From assembly GCA_016218715.1 (NCBI GenBank), contig JACRDG010000121.1, positions 62,001-126,000 of the forward strand: DNA of 64,000 nt, read 5' to 3'. A model generated the notes under the pieces. It saw nothing but the letters and a program-made list of their open reading frames with translations. It was not told where the DNA came from and did not search any database. This DNA comes from Desulfomonile tiedjei. GTDB lineage: Bacteria; Desulfobacterota; Desulfomonilia; Desulfomonilales; Desulfomonilaceae. This document shows, in pieces, positions 23,751 through 31,902 of the stretch (position 1 is its first letter; each line of letters starts with the position of its first letter). The position numbers and the translations under genes are program-made.

Positions 23751-24629
23751 TTAGCGGGCGTTCTTTTCGTCTTCGTAAATTTTCAGCGCTTCTTCGGGCT
23801 TTTCGTTGTAATGCACCACCGCACGAACCGCCTTGATCATGCCCACAGGGCAGTCCGACTGGAAGATGTTCCGCCCCATGTCCACGCCGACAGCCCCTTC
23901 CTGGATTGCGTTGTACGCCATGGTCAGCGCTTCCATTTCCGGGAGCTTCTTTCCGCCGGCCATAACGACGGGGACCGGGCAGGTGCCGGTCACTCGCTCG
24001 AAGTTCTCGCAGTAGTAGGTCTTCACGAAATTCGCGCCCATTTCGGCCGCGATCCGCGAGGAGAGGCTCAGATATCGGGCGTCTCGGGCCATATCACGCC
24101 CAACCGCGGTGACGGCCAGCACCGGGATCCCCGCCTGCTGACCCGCATCTACCAGATCGGAAAACGCGACGAGCGTCTGGTGCTCGTGTGGCGCACCCAC
24201 ATAGATGGAGAAGGCCATGCCTGAAACATTCAATCGAATGCAGTCTTCCACCGCGACGTTCCAGGTCTCGTTGGAGAGTTCCGAGAGAACGCTCTGCCCT
24301 CCGGAAGCCCGGAGAACGATCGCGCACTGGCATCCTGCCGGGACCGAAGTGCGTAAGATGCCGCGGGTCAACATGAGACAGTCCGCGTACGGGGCCAGCG
24401 GCTCCAGGGTTTGTTCCATGATTTCCAGGCCGGAAGTCGGCCCCTGAAAGTATCCGTGATCGACGGCGAGCATAACCGTGCGCCCGGTATCGGGCTTGAT
24501 GATCCTCGACAGCCGGTTCTTCATTCCCCAGTCCAGATGGGCGCATCCTTTCAGATGGAACCCTGCTGAACTCCCCGCGCCGGTTGCCTTGACATCACCG
24601 GCTTGAACCAGTCCTTCTACATCCGCCAT
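23751..24629 (-). CDS. LsrF-like class I aldolase/thiolase family protein
   Basis: 292 residues very like E. coli LsrF (about 291) throughout: LKGCAHLDWGMKNRLSRI, VMLAVDHGYFQGPTSGLE, CLMLTRGILR, VVMAGGKKLPEMEAL and GVDMGRNIFQSDCPVGMIKA. The Schiff-base Lys is expected in GANFVKTYYCE. LsrF acts on phospho-AI-2 breakdown products by transferring an acetyl group to CoA; archaeal relatives make 2-amino-3,7-dideoxyheptulosonate or act as fructose-bisphosphate aldolases. None of the other lsr genes is present, so an AI-2 role is not supported by context, and another DeoC/FbaB-type aldolase role is equally possible. Confidence 0.82.
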   Translation of the reverse strand: MADVEGLVQAGDVKATGAGSSAGFHLKGCAHLDWGMKNRLSRIIKPDTGRTVMLAVDHGYFQGPTSGLEIMEQTLEPLAPYADCLMLTRGILRTSVPAGCQCAIVLRASGGQSVLSELSNETWNVAVEDCIRLNVSGMAFSIYVGAPHEHQTLVAFSDLVDAGQQAGIPVLAVTAVGRDMARDARYLSLSSRIAAEMGANFVKTYYCENFERVTGTCPVPVVMAGGKKLPEMEALTMAYNAIQEGAVGVDMGRNIFQSDCPVGMIKAVRAVVHYNEKPEEALKIYEDEKNAR

Positions 24630-24734
24630 GGCTCTTGACCCTTTCCCGTTCAGAGTAGAAAGCCTAGAAGGTACCAGAGGGGAAAGCCACTGTCAACTTG
24701 CGAGTCTGCGTGATACTGAGGGTCAATCGGTCAG

Positions 24735-24861
24735 GCAATAGCGTGTGGGCAGCCAAACCTATTGCGAGGCGGTAAGTTCCCGTATAACATGTGGAAAGGA
24801 TAGGCGTTCAAGCATGATTCCATGAAAGGGACGTTCCCGTAAAAAGGAGCCAAGTTACCGC
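24735..24861 (+). ncRNA. Candidate structured 5' leader of the cysteine desulfurase gene
   Basis: Two elements precede the gene. A hairpin has arms GCAATAG (24735-24741) and CTATTGC (24759-24765), extended inward by further pairs to a GCAG tetraloop. Next, GCGGTAA (24769-24775) and TTACCGC (24855-24861) are perfect 7-bp arms closing an 79-nt segment that itself contains a TGGAA/TTCCA pair and two copies of GTTCCCGTA. The segment ends 16 nt before the start codon. I match it to no known riboswitch class. It could be a regulatory leader, or chance pairing. Confidence 0.4.
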
Positions 24862-24877
24862 GAAAGAATGGGAAACG

Positions 24878-26026
24878 ATGAAGACCAGACCGATCTATCT
24901 CGACTACAATGGGACCACGCCGCTTGACCCGCATGTCATCTCAGCGATGCGGCCGTACATCGAGGAGGAATTCGGGAATCCCTCCAGCAGCCACTGGTAC
25001 GGCATCGAGCCGAAGCGGGCGGTCATCAAGGCCCGTCGGCAAGTCGCGGACCTGCTCAACTGCACCCCTGACGAGATTGTATTCACCAGCGGCGGGACCG
25101 AGTCCAACAACCACGCGATCCTCGGAGCGGTCTTCGCTTCCGGAAAGACACCGGGGCACGTCGTCACCAGCCAGGTGGAACACCCCGCGGTGCTGGAGGT
25201 CTGCCGGCGGCTGGAACGCTTGGGCCATCAGGTCACGTACGTCCCGGTGGACGGGTCGGGCATGGTCGACCCCGGCGACGTGGAGGCCGCGATACGACCG
25301 CACACTGTCCTGATTACCATCATGCACGCGAACAACGAGGTCGGTACGATTCAGCCGATTCGAGAGATCGCAAGCATCGCCGGGGATAGAGGCATCGTGT
25401 TTCACACGGACGCGGCGCAATCCATCGGCAAGATCCCCACGGATGTGAACGACCTGGGAATGGATCTGCTCTCCGTCGCGGGCCACAAGCTGTACGCGCC
25501 CAAGGGCATCGGAGCGCTGTACCTGCGGAAAGGCATCCAACTCGAGCCGTTCATGCTCGGGGCAAGTCAGGAGGTCGGACGGCGGGCCGGCACCGAGAAC
25601 GTGGCCTGGATTGTCGGCCTCGGAAAGGCCTGCGAGATCGCTCGGGAAAACCTACAGGCCAATATGGCGCACCTGCGTCAGACGAGGGACCTCCTGCACC
25701 AGGGGCTCGGCGCACGGCTCGGGGATATAATGAGGCTCAACGGGCATCGTGAGCAACGGTTGCCCAATACCTTGAGCGTCTCCTTCCGAGGAATCGAGGC
25801 GAACCGGATACTCGAAGAGATCGGGCTGGATGTCGCGGCATCCGCGGGGGCTGCGTGCCATTCGGATCATGTCGAAGTATCGCACGTGCTCCAGGCCATG
25901 AAGGTGCCCCTCGAATGGGCCAAAGGCACGATTCGCCTTTCCACCGGGAGGATGACGACGGTCGATGAGATCGCCCGTGCGACGGAGATCGTGGCCAATG
26001 CGGTGACCGCGCTGGCGAGCCAATAA
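24878..26026 (+). CDS. Cysteine desulfurase (NifS/IscS family)
   Basis: 382 residues of the class V aminotransferase fold. IYLDYNGTTPLDP opens the protein; FTSGGTESNNHAI is the cofactor phosphate region; the PLP lysine lies in SVAGHKLYAPKG near residue 204; the catalytic cysteine is in ASAGAACHSDHVEVSHVL near 328. It removes sulfur (or selenium) from cysteine (or selenocysteine), forming a protein persulfide. It is not next to iscU, nifU or other Fe-S assembly genes. Given two selenoproteins nearby, a part in selenium supply is possible but not shown. The ribosome site is weak (GGGAAACG), and the gene has the candidate structured leader described at 24735-24861. Confidence 0.92.
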   Translation: MKTRPIYLDYNGTTPLDPHVISAMRPYIEEEFGNPSSSHWYGIEPKRAVIKARRQVADLLNCTPDEIVFTSGGTESNNHAILGAVFASGKTPGHVVTSQVEHPAVLEVCRRLERLGHQVTYVPVDGSGMVDPGDVEAAIRPHTVLITIMHANNEVGTIQPIREIASIAGDRGIVFHTDAAQSIGKIPTDVNDLGMDLLSVAGHKLYAPKGIGALYLRKGIQLEPFMLGASQEVGRRAGTENVAWIVGLGKACEIARENLQANMAHLRQTRDLLHQGLGARLGDIMRLNGHREQRLPNTLSVSFRGIEANRILEEIGLDVAASAGAACHSDHVEVSHVLQAMKVPLEWAKGTIRLSTGRMTTVDEIARATEIVANAVTALASQ

Positions 26027-26123
26027 CTCACCCCAGGTGTCGGAAGACGCTTGTTTCCACGTGGGGCTCCCGGGACATGAGTACTCCCTGTCACAAGTTC
26101 GGTCATGCAGTTCGGGGAGCACG

Positions 26124-26180
26124 GTGGGACAGGCGTCCCGCCTGTCATTTCCTCATGGACCGGCAAGATACCGGCCCCAC
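26124..26180. repeat. Dispersed hairpin repeat R2, full copy
   Basis: It starts GTGGGACAGGCGTCCCGCC and ends GGCAAGATACCGGCCCCAC. The match to 9671-9725 is near-identical over the first 40 bp. The right half forms CCGG-CAAGATA-CCGG. Confidence 0.72.
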
Positions 26181-26251
26181 AGAACAGCTAAAGGCAGAGA
26201 CCCCAGGGAGACGCCGTATCAGCGAAAAGGTTTACTTAGGAGCTGTCCACA

Positions 26252-26335
26252 AATAAGTGTTGCTCGACAAACGGTGCCACTGGCTTGTCCAGCAGTGCTC
26301 CCGTTCGCCAAGCTATGTGCTGCCAATGGATGCAT
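26252..26335. repeat. Dispersed repeat R3
   Basis: AAACGGTGCCACTGGCTTG, TCCAGCAGTGCTCCCGTTC and the following CTGCCAATGGATGC segment align with 23651-23735. The hairpin arms are less perfect here because part of the left arm is missing. Confidence 0.55.
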
Positions 26336-26393
26336 CAGTTATTACCGGACAATCCCTTAGTTCAGCATGCACGCAGAGGAAAGGGGAATACCG

Positions 26394-28709
26394 TTGCGTC
26401 GTTCACGATCTGGGATGCGAGCTGCACTACTCCTCATCGGCATCGCGGTCGTTACGGTAACTTACCACGCACTCCCCGATTACCGGGAGGCCGCGGCCGA
26501 GCAGCGCCGCGCGGCCGGGACTGTTGTGCTCGACCGTTGGGGCCGCGTCCTTCGCATCTTCCCCGACGCACAGGAACGGTACACCCTGTGGCGTGGGATA
26601 GACGAATTCCCCGAACCGCTGAAGCTCGCGGTCCTCGCGGCCGAAGACAAGCGGTTCCCCTACCACCCCGGTTTTGACCCCATTGCAACGCTGAGGGCGA
26701 TCTACGTCAACCTGCGGGCCTGGAAAACCGTTTCCGGAGCATCGACCATCACCCAGCAGGTGGTGAGATTGATTCAGCCCCGGCCGCGAACTTATCGTTC
26801 CAAGATTGTCGAACTCGTCTCAGGCCTGAAGATGGAATGGCAGCTCTCCAAGGATCAGATCCTGGAGCTGTACCTCAACCTCTCCCCCATGGGTGGGAAC
26901 ATCCGTGGTGCGGCGCTGGCAGCGAAGATCTATTTCGACAAGGACGTCAGGCACGTGAATCTCGCTGAAGCGGGGGTGCTGGCAGCGATCCCTCGCTCCC
27001 CGTCGAGGTTCGATCCGCGGAGACCCGGCGGCAGGGCCCAGGTGCTGAATGAAAAGGACAGCATCCTTCACCGCGCTGTTGAGGAAGGCTGGATCGATCG
27101 GGACTCGCTGAAGATCCTCCTCGGCAGGTCGGTCCAATTCAGAATCACGAAGCTCCCGGTAGGCGCACCCCATTTTGTCGATTTCCTCATGGCCCGAGAA
27201 CCGCTTCCCGGACCGTGGCTCAAAACGACTCTCGATTCGCGCCTGCAGAAATCTCTCGAAGAAATCGTCCGTTCCCACGGTCCGCGGCTGGCTCGGCTAG
27301 GAATCGAACAGGCCGGAGTTCTCGTGGCTGCGGTTGACGGCGACATCCTCGGGATGGTGGGTTCGGTCCGATACGGCCGTCGGGATCAGGGGTTCAACAA
27401 CGCGGTTCTGGCCGAGCGGGGCGCGGGGTCAACCCTGAAACCGTTCCTGTACGCACTGGCACTGGATGAGGGGGCTGAGAGCACCACCGAGATCGCGGAC
27501 ACCTTCCGTGGCTACTGGACGCCTCAGGGTGACTATTTGCCACTCAATGCGGACAGACGGTCGTACGGGCCGGTGAACGTGCAGATCGCTCTAGGGAACT
27601 CCCTGAACATCTCCGCGGTGAAGGTGATGCAGCAGATCGGCTTGACCGATTTCTACCAATTGCTGACAAAGCTCGAAGTCCTGTCCAAGGGCGCGATGCC
27701 GGCCGATCACTACGGGCTGGGGCTCGCCATCGGCAACGTTGAGGTGAGTCTGTACCGGCTCGTGCAGGCGTATGGCGCTTTGGCGAGGAAAGGCCTGTAT
27801 GCGCCGCTTCGGAGCCTCGTGGGCGACAGAGCCACAGAGAGCAGGATCTTTACCGAAGAGACTGCCTATGTGATAACCCACATCCTCTCAGACCCATCGG
27901 CAAGACTGCTCACGTTCGGAAACCCTTCATACCTCGATTTCGGATTTCCCGTGGCTGTCAAGACGGGCACCAGCAGCAACTTCCGTGACTGTTGGCTCAT
28001 CGGGTACACCCCTTCCCATGTCATCGGAGTGTGGGCCGGGAATTTCAGCGGACGCCCCAGCAACGGGGTCGCGGGGTCGGTCGCGTGCGGTCCGATCGTC
28101 CATGACATCATACAGCGCCTTTACCAGAGTGGGCCGCCCCCGAACGTCAGGAAGCCGGTCGGGTTGCGTGAAGCACTCGTCTGCTCCATGTCGGGTAAGC
28201 GTGCCACCGCGCTGTGCCCGTATTCCACGCTGGCGTTCCTGAACAGGACTCACGGCGAACGGGTCGGGGAGTGCGATTTGCCCCATGATGGCAGCGCGCA
28301 CCATTACCTCGGCCCGGCATACGCGCAATGGATCGACCGCCGCGAAGCGCTTCAGGGCCCAAGCCGATTTCGGCTCATGAATCCGCGGGCCAGGATTTCC
28401 GACGAGAAGCGTAACTTACCTGACATATTGAGCAACCCGCTGCCTGTACGCCAATCTGTCCCCGTCGAAATAGTGAGCCCACATGAATCCGACCGGTTTG
28501 TGCTCTCCCCGCATCACCCCAACCGGATTCTGTTCAGAGCAGTTCCGGGCACGGTCGTGGACTACCTGGTCTGGCTCGTGGACGGAATCGAGATAGGAAA
28601 GACCCCGCCACCTTACGAGTTGTTCTGGGAGGCGGTTCGCGGAACCCATGAGGTCCACGCGGTCACCCCCAACGGGCAGGCCGCGCGGGTAACGATCCAT
28701 GTCGAGTGA
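26394..28709 (+). CDS. pbpC: Penicillin-binding protein 1C (transglycosylase/transpeptidase)
   Basis: 771 residues. An N-terminal membrane anchor (AALLLIGIAVVTVTYHAL) is followed by a GT51 domain with the catalytic Glu in LAAEDKRFPYHPG and GASTITQQVVRL. The transpeptidase domain has the active Ser in GSTLKPF near residue 345, SLN and KTGTSSNFRD near 523. A C-terminal BiPBP_C-type domain (about 695-771) completes the PBP1C architecture. It acts in the periplasm, polymerising and possibly cross-linking glycan. AAAGGGG seven bases before a TTG at 26394 is a far better start than the ATG at 26367, which has no ribosome site. The 3' end overlaps the next gene by 11 bp, so the two are probably co-translated. 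Confidence 0.93.
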   Translation: MRRSRSGMRAALLLIGIAVVTVTYHALPDYREAAAEQRRAAGTVVLDRWGRVLRIFPDAQERYTLWRGIDEFPEPLKLAVLAAEDKRFPYHPGFDPIATLRAIYVNLRAWKTVSGASTITQQVVRLIQPRPRTYRSKIVELVSGLKMEWQLSKDQILELYLNLSPMGGNIRGAALAAKIYFDKDVRHVNLAEAGVLAAIPRSPSRFDPRRPGGRAQVLNEKDSILHRAVEEGWIDRDSLKILLGRSVQFRITKLPVGAPHFVDFLMAREPLPGPWLKTTLDSRLQKSLEEIVRSHGPRLARLGIEQAGVLVAAVDGDILGMVGSVRYGRRDQGFNNAVLAERGAGSTLKPFLYALALDEGAESTTEIADTFRGYWTPQGDYLPLNADRRSYGPVNVQIALGNSLNISAVKVMQQIGLTDFYQLLTKLEVLSKGAMPADHYGLGLAIGNVEVSLYRLVQAYGALARKGLYAPLRSLVGDRATESRIFTEETAYVITHILSDPSARLLTFGNPSYLDFGFPVAVKTGTSSNFRDCWLIGYTPSHVIGVWAGNFSGRPSNGVAGSVACGPIVHDIIQRLYQSGPPPNVRKPVGLREALVCSMSGKRATALCPYSTLAFLNRTHGERVGECDLPHDGSAHHYLGPAYAQWIDRREALQGPSRFRLMNPRARISDEKRNLPDILSNPLPVRQSVPVEIVSPHESDRFVLSPHHPNRILFRAVPGTVVDYLVWLVDGIEIGKTPPPYELFWEAVRGTHEVHAVTPNGQAARVTIHVE

Positions 28710-30327
28710 TCCCCGGCCCAACGGCACCTTGGAAGAAACGTTCCGGGGATTCTTCGGCCGTTACTCCCTCGATCTGGCCTGCGCGGTATGGATCGCCATA
28801 ATCTGGCTTTGGAAACCGGCTATCCTTACACTCACCGTGGACGATTCCTTCTACTACTTGAAGACCGCGCTGAATGTGGCCGCGGGTCACGGAACCACCT
28901 TCGACCAGATCAATCCGACGACTGGGTTCCATCCGCTGTGGTTGCTGGCACTGGTGCCAGTGGCCTGGATCTTTGGTGACGCGTCGGCGCTCCTGGTCAA
29001 GGTGGTTCTCACGCTCCAGGTGGCGCTGGTCTACAGCGGGACTCGCTGTCTGAGCCGCGTCGAGGTCTCAGGCGGGAGATACCTCACCTCCGTTTTTGCG
29101 ATTCTGCTCCTCAATTTCTACTTCGCAAAGGTCTTCATCAACGGCCAGGAATCCGCTCTCGAGTATGCACTCTTGTGCTGGTCACTCGTGTACTGGTGGA
29201 AGCGCAGCGTTTCTCCCGAAGACCACCGCTTCGCGTCAGCGGCGATCCTCGGGCTGTTGGCAGGACTCACGGTCCTGGCGCGGCTGGAAGCTATTTTCTT
29301 TGCGTGGGCTCTGCTGAGTGTGCCGCTGCTGTGGCCTCGGAGAGGGAGCGAAGAGGAGAGTCTACGCCGACGGCTCCCGGATTTCTTCGTGGCAGCGGGC
29401 ACGCTCTCCGCGGTGCTCATCCCCTATGTGGTATGGAACTTACACTTCCACGGCCACCTTATCCCGGTGAGTGCGGCGGTCAAGTACCGCGAACCTTCAA
29501 CCAGGATGCTCGGAGCGATCCTGCTCCTGGCCGCGGTTGCCACCCCGCTCTGCGTTGTCGCCTGCCGGCGGATGGAAGCCGCGTGGGTCTCGATTCCTCG
29601 CAGGGTATTTGACCGCGTGCGGTTTCTCCTGCCCCTGGGTTGCCACGTGATGCTCGTGACCTTGCTGGAGGCCACGTTTCTCGGGAAGATCGCCCCGGCA
29701 ATCTGGTATTTTCCTCCGCACCTGTTGCTGGTCGCTCTCATAGTGAGTATCGCGTGGGCACAGGCGCCGCAGCGGCGAGCGGCGGTTGCGGCCGCGTGGA
29801 TCTCCTTGGCCGCGGTCCTCGCTTTTGCCGGCGTCACGTGGCTGTACCGGCTCGACCCCCTGTCATACGAAGCGTACATGCAAGCGAAACGCCGCGGGGA
29901 CTGGCTGCGGCACAACACTGCGGAAGACGCTTTGGCCGCTGGTTGGGATTGCGGCATCACCGCCTTTTTCTCGCATCGACGTTTCATCAACCTGGACGGG
30001 CTCATCTCTTCCTGGGAGTACAAGAAACATTACTTGGACAAGAATCAGACGGGGCGGTTCATCACCGAGGTTCATCCGGTCGAGTACATCGCGCAGCACT
30101 TCCCCCCGGAGTTCCTCCGTTACGGCGGTCGATTGGGAGGACTGGACCTCTTCAAACTCTCGGTAGTCTATGCGGAGGTTGGTGACGTTCGCCTGATGAA
30201 GCACCCGCTAAGAGTCCGCAAGCTGTATTCAGTGGTTCTGAGCCGAACACCCCGCACGGGGGCCGTCACGTTCGACGAATTGGCCTCCAAAGAAGTTCCC
30301 TTTCGCGGGACTTCCGTACCGGAATAA
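28699..30327 (+). CDS. GT-C-type polytopic membrane glycosyltransferase-like protein
   Basis: 542 residues with about ten hydrophobic segments (for example LACAVWIAIIWLWKPAILTL, SVFAILLLNFYFAKVF and LLLVALIVSIAWA). The first periplasmic loop carries LTVDDSFYYLKTALNVAAG, an Asp-Asp motif typical of GT-C enzymes that use polyprenyl-phosphate sugars, followed by NPTTGFHPLW, also typical. A C-terminal soluble part holds ALAAGWDCGITAFFSHR. It would transfer a sugar to an envelope glycan, lipid or protein on the periplasmic side. Translation probably depends on pbpC, whose end it overlaps. Donor and acceptor are unknown. Confidence 0.75.
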   Translation: MSSDPRPNGTLEETFRGFFGRYSLDLACAVWIAIIWLWKPAILTLTVDDSFYYLKTALNVAAGHGTTFDQINPTTGFHPLWLLALVPVAWIFGDASALLVKVVLTLQVALVYSGTRCLSRVEVSGGRYLTSVFAILLLNFYFAKVFINGQESALEYALLCWSLVYWWKRSVSPEDHRFASAAILGLLAGLTVLARLEAIFFAWALLSVPLLWPRRGSEEESLRRRLPDFFVAAGTLSAVLIPYVVWNLHFHGHLIPVSAAVKYREPSTRMLGAILLLAAVATPLCVVACRRMEAAWVSIPRRVFDRVRFLLPLGCHVMLVTLLEATFLGKIAPAIWYFPPHLLLVALIVSIAWAQAPQRRAAVAAAWISLAAVLAFAGVTWLYRLDPLSYEAYMQAKRRGDWLRHNTAEDALAAGWDCGITAFFSHRRFINLDGLISSWEYKKHYLDKNQTGRFITEVHPVEYIAQHFPPEFLRYGGRLGGLDLFKLSVVYAEVGDVRLMKHPLRVRKLYSVVLSRTPRTGAVTFDELASKEVPFRGTSVPE

Positions 30328-30434
30328 TGCCACCGAAGTTGAGGCCGTTCCCAAGTGGAGATTCCTGACGGTATATGCTAATTCTGGGAACGCGAAGTCT
30401 CATGAGTTCGTTCTAGCCAAGGAGTAACAGGGCC

Positions 30435-31274
30435 ATGTTCGAGAAACTGAAGAAGGTTCTGACACTCGCGGAGGGGATCGATCCGGACCAACTCCGGGAG
30501 TACATCGCGACCCACGCGGAAGGAACGTACACGCTCCTGGACGTCCGGCAGCCCAAGGAATACGAGAAAGAGCACATTCCCGGCTCCACGCTCGTTCCGC
30601 TCCCGCGGTTGACCGATTCCCTCGACCGATTGGACCCGACAAAGCCTGTGATCGTCTATTGAGCGATCGGCGGGCGGAGCCGCGTGGCGGCTCAAATGCT
30701 TTCGGGATACGGCTTCGAGAAGATCTACAACCTCAAAGGTGGAATCATGGCGTGGAACGGCCTGGTCGCGGAAGGGCCGCAAGAGCTGCATTTGGAGCTG
30801 ATACGCGGGGACGAGACACCGGCGGAGATCCTCAAGATGGCGTACGGCATGGAGAAGAGCCTCGGCGACTTCTACCGCACCGTGGCGACGAGGACTCCGG
30901 ATCGGGAACTGGCCGCGCTTGTAAAGACCCTCGCCTCGGTCGAGGATAAGCATATGGAATATCTCCTGGAGATCGGCAAGGAACTCGATCCTGGCGGGTT
31001 CGATAGGGAAGCTGCGGACGCGGAAGCCCTCGCTTCGGCTATGGAAGGGGGCTTCAGGGGAGATGAGCTGACTAAGAACAACGAACGGCTCCTGGAGAGC
31101 GTTGACGCCATGCTGGATCTCTCCATGATGCTGGAGACCCAGGCCCTGGATCTGTACATGCGTTTCGCAGGAAAGAGCCAAGACGAAGCGGCCAGAAAGA
31201 TTCTCTTCCGCATTGCCGATGAAGAGAAGACCCACCTGGCTGCCTTGGGGAAACTCCGGGACGAGCGAGCGTGA
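30435..31274 (+). CDS. Rhodanese-ferritin-like fusion selenoprotein (in-frame UGA = Sec76)
   Basis: 279 residues if the TGA at 30660-30662 is read as selenocysteine. Residues 1-115 are a rhodanese domain: TLLDVRQPKEYEKEHIPGS, then PVIVY-Sec76-AIGGRSRVAAQML, where Sec stands exactly at the catalytic cysteine of the CxxGxR loop, and FEKIYNLKGGIMAWNG ends the domain. Residues about 125-275 are a ferritin-like/rubrerythrin-type four-helix domain with Glu140, Glu170-x-x-His173, Glu234 and Glu264-x-x-His267 placed as diiron ligands. A SECIS-like hairpin follows the UGA. AAGGAG lies ten bases before the ATG. Ordinary gene calling would split it into a 75-residue fragment and a false downstream gene starting at 30684. 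Probable cytoplasmic sulfur or selenium transfer coupled to peroxide or oxygen chemistry is inference. Confidence 0.92.
30677..30693 (+). promoter_or_regulatory. Predicted bacterial SECIS hairpin of the rhodanese-ferritin-like gene
   Basis: GAGCCGC (30677-30683) and GCGGCTC (30687-30693) form a perfect 7-bp stem around the loop GTG. The stem starts 14 nt and the loop 21 nt after the UGA, nearly the same geometry as the hairpin at 1162-1180. It is the expected position for SelB recognition. Confidence 0.8.
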
Positions 31275-31393
31275 TCCGGATTGTTGAATTTCTCTCGTCC
31301 ATGATTATTCTGTGTGGAGAGAGACGCGTCTCGACGGTAAATTCAGGCTTATTAGATGCTTCTCGCCCGTGAACCCCGCAATAAGGAGTCGCT

Positions 31394-31636
31394 ATGGAAC
31401 AGTTTGAGTACGAGATTACGACGCATAGTGCCGAGTCTTTTGCCCGGGTGGTATATTTCTGCTCTGATGCCGGGGATTGCAAACTCGAAGAAATCCCCTC
31501 GCAGGAACCGGCGATCCTGGCGGATATCCTCAACGAACGGGGCTTGAACGGGTGGGAATTGGTCCAAATGGTATTCCGCCAAGAGGGCGTTCTGGCCTGC
31601 TGGAAACGCAGATTGATTTATACGGATGGAGTGTAG
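31394..31636 (+). CDS. Small DUF4177-like protein (80 aa)
   Basis: Compact 80-residue protein with AAGGAG before its ATG. The C-terminal stretch LNERGLNGWELVQMVFRQEG, ending ACWKRRL, resembles DUF4177-type small domains (usually LN-G-GWELV followed by a basic end). No catalytic motif is apparent. It has three cysteines (two in FCSDAGDC). It lies between the selenoprotein gene and the copper genes, with 119 and 65 nt gaps, and may be expressed with either. Function unknown. Confidence 0.72.
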   Translation: MEQFEYEITTHSAESFARVVYFCSDAGDCKLEEIPSQEPAILADILNERGLNGWELVQMVFRQEGVLACWKRRLIYTDGV

Positions 31637-31701
31637 GTCCTCGTGGAGAGACGCAGCGCGGCGGACCCATCGAGACACGTCCTTATCAGGGAGGAACGAG
31701 A

Positions 31702-31902
31702 TTGAACACCACAGTGAAAATCAAAGGAATGTCGTGCAATCATTGCGTCATGGCCGTTACGAAAGCGCTCAAAGCGGTTGACGGCGTCCGTGAGGCCACC
31801 GTGGACCTTGCGCAGGGTCAGGCTTCCGTCGAACACGACAACCCGCTGGATATGGCACAGATTAAGCAACATGTAGAGAAAGCAGGGTTTGAGCTTGACT
31901 GA
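31702..31902 (+). CDS. Copper chaperone-like HMA-domain protein (CopZ type)
   Basis: 66-residue single heavy-metal-associated domain with the metal site GMSCNHC and the fold pattern [21 protein letters not shown]. It would bind Cu(I) and deliver it to the ATPase encoded directly behind it. The start is a TTG at 31702 with GGGAGG seven bases upstream; there is no ATG in a better place. The gene overlaps the CopA gene by 8 bp. Confidence 0.85.
   Translation: MNTTVKIKGMSCNHCVMAVTKALKAVDGVREATVDLAQGQASVEHDNPLDMAQIKQHVEKAGFELD

Larger units (their letters stand above)
26027..26393. other. Gene-free stretch with repeats R2 and R3
   Basis: Between the desulfurase and PBP1C genes there is no supportable frame. 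It contains one full R2 element and one R3 element, both matched elsewhere in the window. The first 27 bp upstream of the PBP1C start (from an ATG at 26367) are in the PBP1C frame but probably untranslated. Confidence 0.55.

Noticed and set aside
30684-31274. Separate ferritin-like gene starting at GTG 30684
   Set aside because: The GTG is the loop of the SECIS hairpin, has no ribosome site, and would cut the rhodanese domain in two.
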